Source: DASCNA01 sp036011305 (GTDB lineage Bacteria > Verrucomicrobiota > Lentisphaeria > Victivallales > GWF2-38-69). Taken from it: a DNA stretch of 14,556 nt. The stretch lies in NCBI GenBank assembly GCA_036011305.1, contig DASCNA010000047.1, positions 1 to 14,556 of the forward strand, in the 5' to 3' direction. A program made the translations under genes and the position numbers. Positions 1-8,230 of the stretch are shown piece after piece. Each line of letters opens with the position of its first letter. The stretch's first letter is position 1. The notes below the pieces were generated by a model. That model was not told the DNA's origin and searched no databases. It saw only the letters and a program-made list of their open reading frames with translations.

Positions 1-52
1 AAAATATTTATTATATAAAATCTCAGCAATAGCTTACAGGTAATACATAATT

Positions 53-799
53 ATGAAAAAACAAATCCAAAAATTATTTAACCTCTTTGGCTATCAAATT
101 ACCAGAAGCAATAGTACTCCAAAAGCTTTTATAATTCAAAAAGAGTTAATTAATCAAAATAACCCTACTATTTTTGATATAGGTGCACATCAAGGTTCTG
201 TTACAAATTTATATTTAAAACTATTTCCTTTTGCTGATATACATTCTTTTGAACCATTTCCAGATTCTTACAATATATTGAAATATAACTATAAAGATAT
301 AAATAATATTCATTGCCATAATATTGCGATATCTAATAAAAAAGGAAAAGCTCCCTTCTACTCTAATGCTAAAGCTGTAACAAATTCATTATTAGAAATC
401 GATAATGCTAATTCCATATATTGGGGTAAAGAAACTTTGAAAAATAAAGATAGTATTTTTGTAGAAACAACGACAATAGACAATATATGTAAGGACAACA
501 ACATTAAGCATATAGATATATTAAAAATAGATACTCAAGGAACTGAATTTGGAATATTTCAAGGTGCAAAAGAAATATTAACACAACAAAATATTTCTTT
601 AATATATACTGAAATAATAACATGCCCTACATACAAAGGTCAACATAAGCTATATGAATATTTATCATTTCTTTCTACTTTTGGCTATGAGGTATTGGAA
701 TTTCTTAATCAATTTAAAGGTAATAATCAACTAATTCAGACAGATATTATATTTCTGAGTAAGCGTTTCAGAAAAAATTATCTATTAAATTATAAATGA
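53..799 (+). CDS. FkbM-family SAM-dependent methyltransferase
   Basis: A 248-residue protein with the FkbM (Methyltransf_21) pattern. The SAM-binding motif I is IFDIGAHQGSVT (residues 40-51). An acidic residue follows in the FEPFP segment (E67), which should contact the SAM ribose. The family's late block KIDTQGTE lies at 158-165, after TTIDNI (140-145). FkbM proteins usually O-methylate sugars or polyketides; in this cluster a hydroxyl of the glycan is the likely target, but the exact acceptor cannot be read from sequence. There is no signal peptide or membrane segment, so it is cytoplasmic. The ATG at 53 follows a weak AGG (38-40). The stop overlaps the next start as ATGA (796-799), which implies translational coupling. 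The family call is firm, the substrate unknown. Confidence 0.9.
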   Translation: MKKQIQKLFNLFGYQITRSNSTPKAFIIQKELINQNNPTIFDIGAHQGSVTNLYLKLFPFADIHSFEPFPDSYNILKYNYKDINNIHCHNIAISNKKGKAPFYSNAKAVTNSLLEIDNANSIYWGKETLKNKDSIFVETTTIDNICKDNNIKHIDILKIDTQGTEFGIFQGAKEILTQQNISLIYTEIITCPTYKGQHKLYEYLSFLSTFGYEVLEFLNQFKGNNQLIQTDIIFLSKRFRKNYLLNYK

Positions 800-1692
800 T
801 ACTTGTTAGATTAACGGGCGGAATAGGAAATCAAATGTTCCAATATGCTTTTGGTAGAAATCTGGCAATAAAAAATAATACTATTTTAAAATTAGACTTA
901 ACCCTTCTAGAGCCTAATCATGATATTTCAAAAAACATTGTAAATAGAAATTACTCTCTTAATATTTTTAACATTAATGAGTTTTTTCCCAAAAAAAAAG
1001 AAATCGAGTATTTTAATGGGAAACAATATTCAAATAAATTCTTTAAATTTTATAATAAAATCAGACAATTTTATAGGAGAAAAAATTTAATAATTCAAAA
1101 AAACTATGGATTTAATCCAAATCTTTTAAATTTAAAAGATAATAAATGTTTAGTTGGTTCATGGCAAAGTTATAAATACTTTAACGAAAACGCAAATATT
1201 ATAAAACAAGAATTTACGTTTAATCATATGCTTCATGATAGTTGGTCAAGCACTGTTAAAGATATATTGAATAATAATTCTATCTGCTTACATATCAGAA
1301 GAGGAGATTATATTTCTCATCCAGACTTCAAAAAAACTTTAGGGTTTATTGGCAAAAAGTATTATTTAAATTCAGTTAAATTAATCAAACATAAAATTGA
1401 TAATCCAGTTTTATTTATATTTTCTGAAGATATTAGTTGGTGTGAAAATAATTTAAATTTTGATATCCCTTTTAAAATAGTAAAAAATAATTTTAAAGAC
1501 GAAGAAGCACATGAACATTTAAGACTTATGTCATTATGTAAGAATTTTATTATTTCCAATAGTACTTTTGCCTGGTGGGCTGCCTGGCTATCCAGCAATA
1601 ATGATAAAATTGTAATAGCTCCTAAAAAATGGAGTAAAGATAAAACATATGATACCAGTGAACTTTGCCCTCCTTCATGGAATAGGATATAA
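796..1692 (+). CDS. GT11 family glycosyltransferase, probable alpha-1,2-fucosyltransferase
   Basis: A 298-residue protein of normal GT11 length. It opens with the family signature GGIGNQMFQYA (8-18) and carries GSWQS (121-125), the GDP-fucose-binding HIRRGDY (166-172), FSEDISWCENN (209-219) and NSTFAWWAAWL (255-265), in the order expected for bacterial alpha-1,2-fucosyltransferases. By family it transfers L-fucose from GDP-fucose to O-2 of an acceptor, usually galactose; the acceptor here is inferred. No GDP-fucose synthesis genes are in the window, so the donor must come from elsewhere. Its start overlaps the preceding stop by four bases and it has no Shine-Dalgarno sequence of its own. An A9 run at 991-999 reads as three Lys codons and could be a slippage site. 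Some GT11 enzymes add other deoxysugars, so fucose is likely rather than proven. Confidence 0.92.
   Translation: MILVRLTGGIGNQMFQYAFGRNLAIKNNTILKLDLTLLEPNHDISKNIVNRNYSLNIFNINEFFPKKKEIEYFNGKQYSNKFFKFYNKIRQFYRRKNLIIQKNYGFNPNLLNLKDNKCLVGSWQSYKYFNENANIIKQEFTFNHMLHDSWSSTVKDILNNNSICLHIRRGDYISHPDFKKTLGFIGKKYYLNSVKLIKHKIDNPVLFIFSEDISWCENNLNFDIPFKIVKNNFKDEEAHEHLRLMSLCKNFIISNSTFAWWAAWLSSNNDKIVIAPKKWSKDKTYDTSELCPPSWNRI
1684..1687 (+). promoter_or_regulatory. Shine-Dalgarno-like AGGA that favours the ATG at 1694
   Basis: AGGA lies six bases before the ATG at 1694, inside the last codons of the fucosyltransferase gene. It is one of the few SD-like sites in this window. It supports 1694 over the in-frame upstream ATG at 1649, which would overlap the previous gene by 44 bases. 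Confidence 0.45.
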
Positions 1693-1693
1693 T

Positions 1694-2434
1694 ATGCTTA
1701 TTGAAAAAATTTTAAAACGATTACAACCTGATGTTGGACTTAATAATCACATTATCCGTGAAAGATGGTTGCAAAAAACGCTTTTATCTCTCCCTGAAGG
1801 AAGTCGAATTTTAGATGCCGGTGCCGGTACCCAAAGATATAAAAAATTTTGTAACCATTTAAATTATTTTTCTCAAGATTTTGGTAAATATGATGGAAAA
1901 GGTAATAATACAGGAATTCAAATTAATAATTTCAATTATGGGAAATTAGATATAATAAGCGATATCACCTCAATCCCTGAAAATGACTCTTCTTTTGATG
2001 CCATTATGTGTATTGAAGTTTTGGAACATCTACCTGAACCATCTAAAGCTATTAAAGAATTTTCTCGACTTCTTAAACCTGATGGACACTTAATTATTAC
2101 TGCTCCGTTTTGCTCCATTACTCACTTTTCTCCATATCATTTTTGCTCTGGTTTTAATAAATATTGGTATGAAAGATTTTTGACTCAAAACGGTTTAAGT
2201 ATTACCGAATTAAAAGAAAATGGTAACTTCTTTGAGTTTTTAGGACAAGAAATAAATAGAATTCCATATGTTTCAAAACGTTATTCAAATAGCCCCCCTA
2301 GTATATTAGACAAACTTTGCATTTACTTTTTACTTAGAAAGTTAGCAAAATGGAGCAAAAAAGATAATGGGTCAAACAGCTTATTATGTTATGGTTTTAA
2401 TATTCACGCTATAAAACAAAAACATAAAATCTAA
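1694..2434 (+). CDS. class I SAM-dependent methyltransferase (Methyltransf_11-like)
   Basis: A 246-residue protein when started at the ATG at 1694, which begins MLIEKILKRL just after the preceding stop (1692). The longer frame from 1649 adds 15 residues that overlap the fucosyltransferase gene and look like nothing conserved. The Rossmann SAM-binding motif is ILDAGAG (39-45), followed by SFDAIMCIEVLEHLPEP (100-116) and LLKPDGHLIITAP (126-138), the usual order in small-molecule methyltransferases. It is cytoplasmic with no membrane segment. In this cluster it probably methylates a sugar or the glycan chain end. O-, N- and C-methylation cannot be told apart from sequence. The fold is sure, the substrate is not. 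Confidence 0.87.
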   Translation: MLIEKILKRLQPDVGLNNHIIRERWLQKTLLSLPEGSRILDAGAGTQRYKKFCNHLNYFSQDFGKYDGKGNNTGIQINNFNYGKLDIISDITSIPENDSSFDAIMCIEVLEHLPEPSKAIKEFSRLLKPDGHLIITAPFCSITHFSPYHFCSGFNKYWYERFLTQNGLSITELKENGNFFEFLGQEINRIPYVSKRYSNSPPSILDKLCIYFLLRKLAKWSKKDNGSNSLLCYGFNIHAIKQKHKI

Positions 2435-2460
2435 GTGTATATATATCAAATGAGTAAAAT

Positions 2461-3618
2461 ATGAATATTTTAATGTTTTCTGATTTTTTTGGAGCAACAA
2501 ATACTACATTTATTTATAATGAATTAAGGTTTTTGTCCTCAAATAACAATGTTAAATATTTATGTATATCAAAAGCTGAAAAACCAGTTTATAAGTATGA
2601 CGATGTTGAAGTTGCACCATTCAATGTTAATAAAATAAAAAATAAACTAAGGTGGTTACTATGGAAAAAAGATCTGTATTTAACATTCAAAGATAAAAAG
2701 TTTTCAAAAAATTTGAACCAAATTATTTATAAGTTTTCACCTGATATAATACATTGCCATTTTGCATATGAAGCTTTAAAGATACTTGATAATTTATCAA
2801 AAAAGAATAGCCATATACCTGTAGTTATCCATATACATGGATATGGAGCATCACAAATGTTATTGAAACAATCCTATATTAAAAAATTAAGGTTTTACTT
2901 TGCTAAAGATAATGTATATCCAATTTTTGTTAATAATTATTTTAAACAAAACTTTATAGCACGTTCAATACCAGTAAATAAATCTATAAAACTACATTGT
3001 GGTATAGATGTAAATTTTTTTAAACCTTCTTATAGGAATAAAAATAATGAATTTATATTTTTACAGGTCTCATCATTGACAGAAAAAAAAGGACATGAAT
3101 ATACAATAAAAGCTTTTGCTAAATTTTTAGCTGATAAAAAATATAAAAAATATAAACTGATAATTACAGGTAAAAATAGTCATAGATATCAAAAATTAAT
3201 GGCCTTAGCACAAGACTTAAACATAGATAAATATATTGAGTTTATTGGAAATGTATCACATTCAACGGCAAAAAAATTAATGAATAATGCAGATGTATAT
3301 GTTCACCATAGTATAACTGGTGTAAATGGAGATTCAGAAGGAATTCCTACATCTATCATGGAAGCAATGGCTATGGAGTTACCTATTCTATCAACGATAC
3401 ACGCTGGTATACCAGAACTTGTAGAAAACAATGTTAATGGTTTATTAACTGAAGAGAAAGATATAGAGACTTATGCTGAAAATATGAATAACATTCTTAC
3501 CTGGAATAAACAAATACAAAATCGAGAAAAAATTAAAAATTATTTTGAATATGCAAAACATAACCAAATGCTTGAAAAATTTTATCAAAAAATTATTAGT
3601 ATTAGTGAACACAAATAG
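2461..3618 (+). CDS. GT4 glycosyltransferase, WcaL/AmsK-like
   Basis: A 385-residue GT-B enzyme. The N-terminal acceptor domain includes HCHFAYEA (98-105) and HIHGYGA (124-130), as in colanic-acid-type transferases. LHCGIDVNFFKP (178-189) links to the donor domain, which opens with VSSLTEKKG (203-211). The nucleotide-sugar site HHSITGVNGDSEGIP (282-296) carries the GT4 E-x7-E pair, E293 and E301. The NGDSEGIP wording is typical of the WcaL/AmsK/EpsD-like branch of exopolysaccharide enzymes. It should be a retaining transferase acting at the inner membrane on a lipid-linked intermediate; donor and linkage are unknown. The start lies 26 bases after the previous stop, with only a poor SD candidate. 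The 385-residue length is normal and there is no sign of damage. Confidence 0.9.
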   Translation: MNILMFSDFFGATNTTFIYNELRFLSSNNNVKYLCISKAEKPVYKYDDVEVAPFNVNKIKNKLRWLLWKKDLYLTFKDKKFSKNLNQIIYKFSPDIIHCHFAYEALKILDNLSKKNSHIPVVIHIHGYGASQMLLKQSYIKKLRFYFAKDNVYPIFVNNYFKQNFIARSIPVNKSIKLHCGIDVNFFKPSYRNKNNEFIFLQVSSLTEKKGHEYTIKAFAKFLADKKYKKYKLIITGKNSHRYQKLMALAQDLNIDKYIEFIGNVSHSTAKKLMNNADVYVHHSITGVNGDSEGIPTSIMEAMAMELPILSTIHAGIPELVENNVNGLLTEEKDIETYAENMNNILTWNKQIQNREKIKNYFEYAKHNQMLEKFYQKIISISEHK

Positions 3619-3641
3619 TTGTTCTAATACTTTATAAACAT

Positions 3642-4784
3642 ATGCTTTATTACTTAACTTATGGTGAAAATGTCTCTGGAGTCTATAAAAGCCAGGTTAT
3701 AGATTTATGTAGCTTTATAAATAAAGAACTTAACTTTGATATAAAGCTTATAGCTTTAATTTCATGTAGACAGTATTCAAAAAATAGAAAACAAATAAAA
3801 AAAGTTTCAAAAAATTCAATTGTTTTACCTTCATTCCCCAAGATAACTTTTTGGTACTTTAATATTCTAGTGCTTATTATACTTTTTACTTTTCTTAAAA
3901 AAGAATCTATTATATGTCGAGGGCCACTAGCAACGGCATTAGCCCTAATGCTAAAAAAAATAAAATATATAAAAAAAGTATGCTATGATGGACGTGGCGC
4001 AAGCTCTGAGGAATTTAAAGAATACAATCTTATCAACAACCAAAATTTTATCAATAAACTTTTTTTTATTGAAAAAAAAGCAGTCATTAACTCTAATTAT
4101 ATAGTTTCTGTATCAAACTCACTTATAAATTACTGGAAAGAAAAGTTTGAATATAGAAAAAATAATGAATTAGTCATCCCTTGCACATTAATGTCAAATA
4201 TTTCTACTGTTCAGCTAAGCCAATCACTACTTTCAAAAAAACGTAAAGAATTCGGTTTTAATAATGAGGATATTATATTAGTATACTCTGGTTCTTGTGC
4301 AGGCTGGCAATCTTTTGACTTATTAGATAAGTTTATTTCTAATCAATTATTCCAAAATGACAAGGTAAAAGTTTTATTTATGAGTAAATTCAATATAAAT
4401 AAATTGGCTTGCTTTAAAGATCATTCAAATCGCATATATTCAACTTGGATTAAACACGACGATGTTAATTCTATACTATCTATGTGTGACTACGGTTTAC
4501 TGATAAGAGACCAATCAATTACAAATAAAGTTGCATCTCCAGTAAAGTTTGCAGAGTATCTCTATTCAGGTTTGCCTGTTATTATTTCTCAAAATTTAGG
4601 AGATTACAGCACATTTGTTAAAATAAATAAGTGTGGAATTATTGTCTCTGAGAATTCCGATGTAAAACTTTCTAAAGTTTCTATAGAGCAAAAAAGAAAA
4701 TATAAAAATTTAGCTTTAGCAAATTTTTCAAAAATTTCTAGAATTAAAGATTATATAAAAATAATTAATAAGTTAACGAGTTAA
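3642..4784 (+). CDS. GT-B (GT4-like) glycosyltransferase, divergent
   Basis: A 380-residue protein that reads as a divergent GT-B glycosyltransferase. The N-terminal part, MLYYLTYGENVSGVY onward, resembles the first Rossmann strand and acceptor loop. IICRGPLATALALM (90-103) and CYDGRGASSEE (114-124) are in the place of the usual acceptor-domain blocks. The donor domain starts near ILVYSGSCAGWQSFD (212-226) and includes ASPVKFAEYLYSGLPVI (298-314), where GT4 enzymes have their nucleotide-sugar pocket; a clear E-x7-E pair is missing. A hydrophobic stretch at 69-85 may dock it to the membrane. It lies 23 bases after the previous gene with no SD sequence. Genomic context supports a glycan role; donor and acceptor are unknown. 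Confidence 0.78.
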   Translation: MLYYLTYGENVSGVYKSQVIDLCSFINKELNFDIKLIALISCRQYSKNRKQIKKVSKNSIVLPSFPKITFWYFNILVLIILFTFLKKESIICRGPLATALALMLKKIKYIKKVCYDGRGASSEEFKEYNLINNQNFINKLFFIEKKAVINSNYIVSVSNSLINYWKEKFEYRKNNELVIPCTLMSNISTVQLSQSLLSKKRKEFGFNNEDIILVYSGSCAGWQSFDLLDKFISNQLFQNDKVKVLFMSKFNINKLACFKDHSNRIYSTWIKHDDVNSILSMCDYGLLIRDQSITNKVASPVKFAEYLYSGLPVIISQNLGDYSTFVKINKCGIIVSENSDVKLSKVSIEQKRKYKNLALANFSKISRIKDYIKIINKLTS

Positions 4785-4811
4785 TGATAGATTAAAAGTT
4801 TAGGTTATTTT

Positions 4812-5972
4812 ATGAAAATAATTTCTGTTGTTGGAGCAAGACCTAATTTCATGAAAATTGCTCCGCTATGCCACGCAATTTATAGACATAATCGTCAATA
4901 CTCAACTAACAGTCAACAATATATCGAACACATCCTTGTTCATACTGGACAACATTATGATGATAAAATGTCTGAATATTTTTTTAAAAGTTTAAATATA
5001 CCTAAAGCTGATATTAATTTAGGTATTGGCTCAGGCACTCATGCTGAACAGGTTGGCAAAACTATGATTGAATTCGAAAAAGTGTTAAAAAAATATAGAC
5101 CAGACTGGGTGGTGGTTGTAGGTGATGTTAATGCAACATGTGCATGCTCAATTACAGCGAAAAAAGAACATATAAAATGTGCACATATTGAAGCAGGTCT
5201 TCGCTCCTTAGATATGAATATGCCTGAAGAGATAAACAGACTTGTAACAGACAGGTTATGTGACCTACTTTTTACTCCTGATAAAATATCAACAAATAAT
5301 CTTATTAAAGAAGGTATTTCTAAATCAAAAATTAAATTTGTTGGCAATATTATGATTGATACTTTAAATGCTCAAAAAGAAAAAGCTGAGCAACTATCAA
5401 TTGAAAACATAATATTGAAAAACATTGTTAATCACGATAAAACCTTCTCTATTTCCAGTGGCCGGTATGCACTCATAACAATACATCGTCCATCAAATGT
5501 TGATAGTCAGGAAGTTCTTGAACCAATAATTAATTTTTTAATTAATGAAATTGCTAATGACCTTCCATTATTATGGTCAATACACCCAAGAACATTGAAG
5601 CAATTAAATGCCTTTAAGTTAATAGATAAAGTTAAAAAGTGTAAACAACTTATTTTATTACATCCATTGGGGTATCATGAACTTTTACGACTAAATATGT
5701 CAGCAAAAATAATGCTAACTGACAGCGGAGGAATTCAGGAAGAAGGCTGTCTTTTGGGTACACCTTGTTTGACACTACGTTGGAATACAGAGAGACCTGT
5801 AACACTACTTAAACACGGAGGGTGCAGTGTGTTAGTTGGTAATAATGTGGATAAAATTAGAACTGAATATAGAAATATGTTAGAACAAAAACGCAAGCCT
5901 GTTAGACCAGCTTTTTGGGACGGAAAAACAGCTGAAAGAATAGTTGATATATTGACTAAAACTAATGTTTAA
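4812..5972 (+). CDS. wecB: UDP-N-acetylglucosamine 2-epimerase (non-hydrolysing)
   Basis: A 386-residue enzyme that interconverts UDP-GlcNAc and UDP-ManNAc in the cytoplasm. It starts with VVGARPNFMKIAPL (6-19). HTGQHYDDKMS (44-54), GDVNAT (104-109, D105), HIEAGLR (125-131, E127), PEEINR (138-143, E139) and HRPSNVD (225-231, H225) match the positions of the catalytic Asp, two Glu and His of E. coli WecB. DSGGIQEEG, in the C-terminal domain, binds UDP. The HRPSNVD form is common in homologues outside the enteric HRRE group. Two stretches look longer than usual, near residues 28-38 and 203-218. The ATG at 4812 has AGG seven bases upstream. No wecC dehydrogenase adjoins, so the product is probably used as ManNAc or oxidised by a gene elsewhere. 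By spot count its base composition is less AT-rich than its neighbours. Confidence 0.95.
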   Translation: MKIISVVGARPNFMKIAPLCHAIYRHNRQYSTNSQQYIEHILVHTGQHYDDKMSEYFFKSLNIPKADINLGIGSGTHAEQVGKTMIEFEKVLKKYRPDWVVVVGDVNATCACSITAKKEHIKCAHIEAGLRSLDMNMPEEINRLVTDRLCDLLFTPDKISTNNLIKEGISKSKIKFVGNIMIDTLNAQKEKAEQLSIENIILKNIVNHDKTFSISSGRYALITIHRPSNVDSQEVLEPIINFLINEIANDLPLLWSIHPRTLKQLNAFKLIDKVKKCKQLILLHPLGYHELLRLNMSAKIMLTDSGGIQEEGCLLGTPCLTLRWNTERPVTLLKHGGCSVLVGNNVDKIRTEYRNMLEQKRKPVRPAFWDGKTAERIVDILTKTNV

Positions 5973-5984
5973 ATTTATTATTAT

Positions 5985-7091
5985 ATGAAATTATGTTATG
6001 TTACAGATGGTATTTTTCCATATGTCTTAGGAGGAATGCAGGTTGTTTCAAGAAAACATATAGAAGGACTTCATAAATTTGGAGTTAATCTAGTTGTTAT
6101 TCATTCATTTTTTGGGAATAAAAAATGCAAAACAAATATTCCAGGAAAAAATTACGAAATAGATTGGCCCTTTAGTAAAAGTACTAAAAAATACATACCA
6201 GGTCATTATATAGATGAACTTAAACAATACTCAAAAAAAGTTAAGAGAATAATTGATATTGAAAAACCAGATGTTATTTATTCTGAAGGGCCTTTGATTT
6301 ACGACTTCTTAAAATCTAAAAATAAGATACAGACAATCTTCCATCCACATGGTTTAGACATGTTTCAAAAGCAAAATTCTTTCTTCTCTTTTTTAAAAAC
6401 ATATCCACTAAAATCAATTGTAAAATATCATGCAAAAAATGCAACATTTACCATCTCTCAGGGCGGTAAACTTACTTCTATTTTAACAAATCAACTAAAC
6501 GTCTCTAAATCAAAAATAAAAGTTCTACCAAATTCAATTCAATGCACGGCCGATAATCATTTTAAAAAAGACAAAAATAAACAATTAAAACTGCTATTTA
6601 TTGGTAGAAATGATCCTAAAAAAGGCTTTCCATTGCTACTAAATGTAATGAAAAAGTTAAAAGCTGTTCATCTAGACGTAGTTGGTCCAATAATCTCTAC
6701 AAAAAAATATTTCAATATCACTTATCATGGCGCCATTAAAGACAAAAATAAACTTAATAAATTTTATAAAGATTGTGATTTTTTGGTGATGCCAAGCTAT
6801 TCAGAAGGCATGGCAACAGTTCTTCTTGAAGCCATGTCTCAAGGTGTTCCATGTATTGCAACAGATGTTGGTGCAACAAGCGAATTAGTTATTAACAATA
6901 ACACTGGATGGTTGATAAAGCCTGGAAGTAAAGCTGAATTAAAAAAAAAAATTATTAATGCAATAAAAACATCTCGTAAAACCTACAATTTGATGTCAAA
7001 AAACTGTATTGATCATATTAATTATAGTTTCAATAATAAAATTGTTACCAATCGACTATATCAATATATTAAATTTATTTCTAAAAAATAA
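5985..7091 (+). CDS. GT4 family glycosyltransferase
   Basis: A 368-residue GT-B enzyme. A Gly-Gly loop (GGMQ, 16-19) follows the first strand. FHPHGLD (119-125) marks the acceptor domain, and LLFIGRNDPKKG (203-214) opens the donor domain. SEGMATVLLEAMSQGVP (273-289) gives the E-x7-E pair E274 and E282, followed by ATDVGATSELV (292-302), a normal GT4 ending. It should act in the cytoplasm at the inner membrane as a retaining transferase; the sugar is unknown. It begins 12 bases after wecB with only A/T-rich leader DNA and no SD sequence. An A11 run (6941-6951) near the 3' end encodes lysines and is the longest homopolymer I saw in the window. Confidence 0.9.
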   Translation: MKLCYVTDGIFPYVLGGMQVVSRKHIEGLHKFGVNLVVIHSFFGNKKCKTNIPGKNYEIDWPFSKSTKKYIPGHYIDELKQYSKKVKRIIDIEKPDVIYSEGPLIYDFLKSKNKIQTIFHPHGLDMFQKQNSFFSFLKTYPLKSIVKYHAKNATFTISQGGKLTSILTNQLNVSKSKIKVLPNSIQCTADNHFKKDKNKQLKLLFIGRNDPKKGFPLLLNVMKKLKAVHLDVVGPIISTKKYFNITYHGAIKDKNKLNKFYKDCDFLVMPSYSEGMATVLLEAMSQGVPCIATDVGATSELVINNNTGWLIKPGSKAELKKKIINAIKTSRKTYNLMSKNCIDHINYSFNNKIVTNRLYQYIKFISKK

Positions 7092-7099
7092 TATATATT

Positions 7100-8218
7100 A
7101 TGAACGTTGCAATATTATGCTCTGGCTGTGATTCTGTTAAAAGAGGATTTGAAACACATTCAAGAAATTTATTTGAACACTTAAAAAGTGAAAATAATGA
7201 TGATGATTATATATTTTTTAAAGGTGATGGAGAAACAAAAGAAGATGAGAAAATAATTTTTAGACCTTCAAGAGGAAGCTTCTTATGTATTTTCTTATCA
7301 AAATTTAGAGGTACGAATTGGTATTGGGAAAGTATTTTTTTTGCATTAGGATTTCTTCTTCAAAACCTATTTTATAGAAGAAAATTTGAAAGAATACTAT
7401 GCATAGAAGCAACAGTCTCTAATGTATTATTTAAATTTAAATTTTTATTCCCAAAAGCTAAAATAATATGGACTCATGGTAATTTTATAGATCCTGAAAA
7501 ATATCCAGCTGCAGACCTCACACATGAAGTTAATATTGAAAATTATATTAAAGCAAAAAAAAAATTACCAGAACGTAATTTGGTTCTAGTTCCTCATTTT
7601 TACTCTAATAAGAATGTTAATTCCAGTCAAAATAAACCTGTAAGTAAAAAATTTATTAAAAAAAAATATAATATTAAAACTTCTAAAGTTTTATTAAGTG
7701 TAGGCGTAATTGAAAATACTCAAAAAAGAATGGGTTACATTATCGATGAATTTGAAAAACTGTCTGATGATTGGAGTTTGGTTTTCTGTGGGCGTATTGG
7801 AGATATTAAAATTATTGAAAAAGCAAAAAATAAATATGGTGAACGTTTCATTCAAGTGTTTTTGCCACATAATTTAATGAATGAAATATATAGTGTAAGT
7901 GATCTTTTTGTCCTTGCGTCATTAAATGAAGGCTTTGGGTTAGTTATTTTAGAAGCCATGAGCAATGGATGCCCGATAGTATTAAATAATCGAAAACTAT
8001 TTCATTGGATTTTAAAAACAGACAGAGACTGCATTAATATGGAACATTCTGGCAATCTTGCAAATTTTATACTGGAAAAAGAAAAAATAAAAGGATGGTT
8101 TAAAAAAACCGGAATAAAAAATAAGGAAATATTTCAATCAAACTATACATGGAACGTATTAGAGGAAAAATATTTATCAATGATTCATACCCCTACTAAT
8201 GATAAAAATATTATCTAA
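7100..8218 (+). CDS. GT4 family glycosyltransferase
   Basis: A 372-residue GT-B enzyme beginning eight bases after the previous stop. The N-terminus, with CSGCDSVKRGFETHSRNLF (7-25), is like a branch of transferases that start SGCGxVxRGFE. WTHGNF (124-129) lies in the acceptor domain. The donor domain has LLSVGVIENTQKRM (198-211), VFCGRIGD (228-235) and NEGFGLVILEAMSNGCP (276-292), with E277 and E285 as the E-x7-E pair. A hydrophobic segment at 77-91 could associate with the membrane. The role is assembly of the repeat unit; donor and linkage cannot be read. A10 (7555-7564) and A9 (7658-7666) runs are preserved in frame. Confidence 0.88.
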   Translation: MNVAILCSGCDSVKRGFETHSRNLFEHLKSENNDDDYIFFKGDGETKEDEKIIFRPSRGSFLCIFLSKFRGTNWYWESIFFALGFLLQNLFYRRKFERILCIEATVSNVLFKFKFLFPKAKIIWTHGNFIDPEKYPAADLTHEVNIENYIKAKKKLPERNLVLVPHFYSNKNVNSSQNKPVSKKFIKKKYNIKTSKVLLSVGVIENTQKRMGYIIDEFEKLSDDWSLVFCGRIGDIKIIEKAKNKYGERFIQVFLPHNLMNEIYSVSDLFVLASLNEGFGLVILEAMSNGCPIVLNNRKLFHWILKTDRDCINMEHSGNLANFILEKEKIKGWFKKTGIKNKEIFQSNYTWNVLEEKYLSMIHTPTNDKNII

Positions 8219-8230
8219 ACTGACTATATC

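Noticed and set aside
1649..1693. Upstream ATG at 1649 as start of the methyltransferase
   Set aside because: It overlaps the fucosyltransferase gene by 44 bases and adds unconserved residues; the ATG at 1694 has AGGA and directly follows the stop.
2450..2464. Mini-ORF ATG AGT AAA ATA TGA overlapping the GT4 start
   Set aside because: Four codons, no SD; probably chance, though a coupling role cannot be excluded.
5039..5347. Antisense open frame within wecB (102 codons), with others at 1362-1598, 1936-2118 and 12793-13119
   Set aside because: All lie opposite well-supported genes, have no recognisable motifs and are expected by chance.
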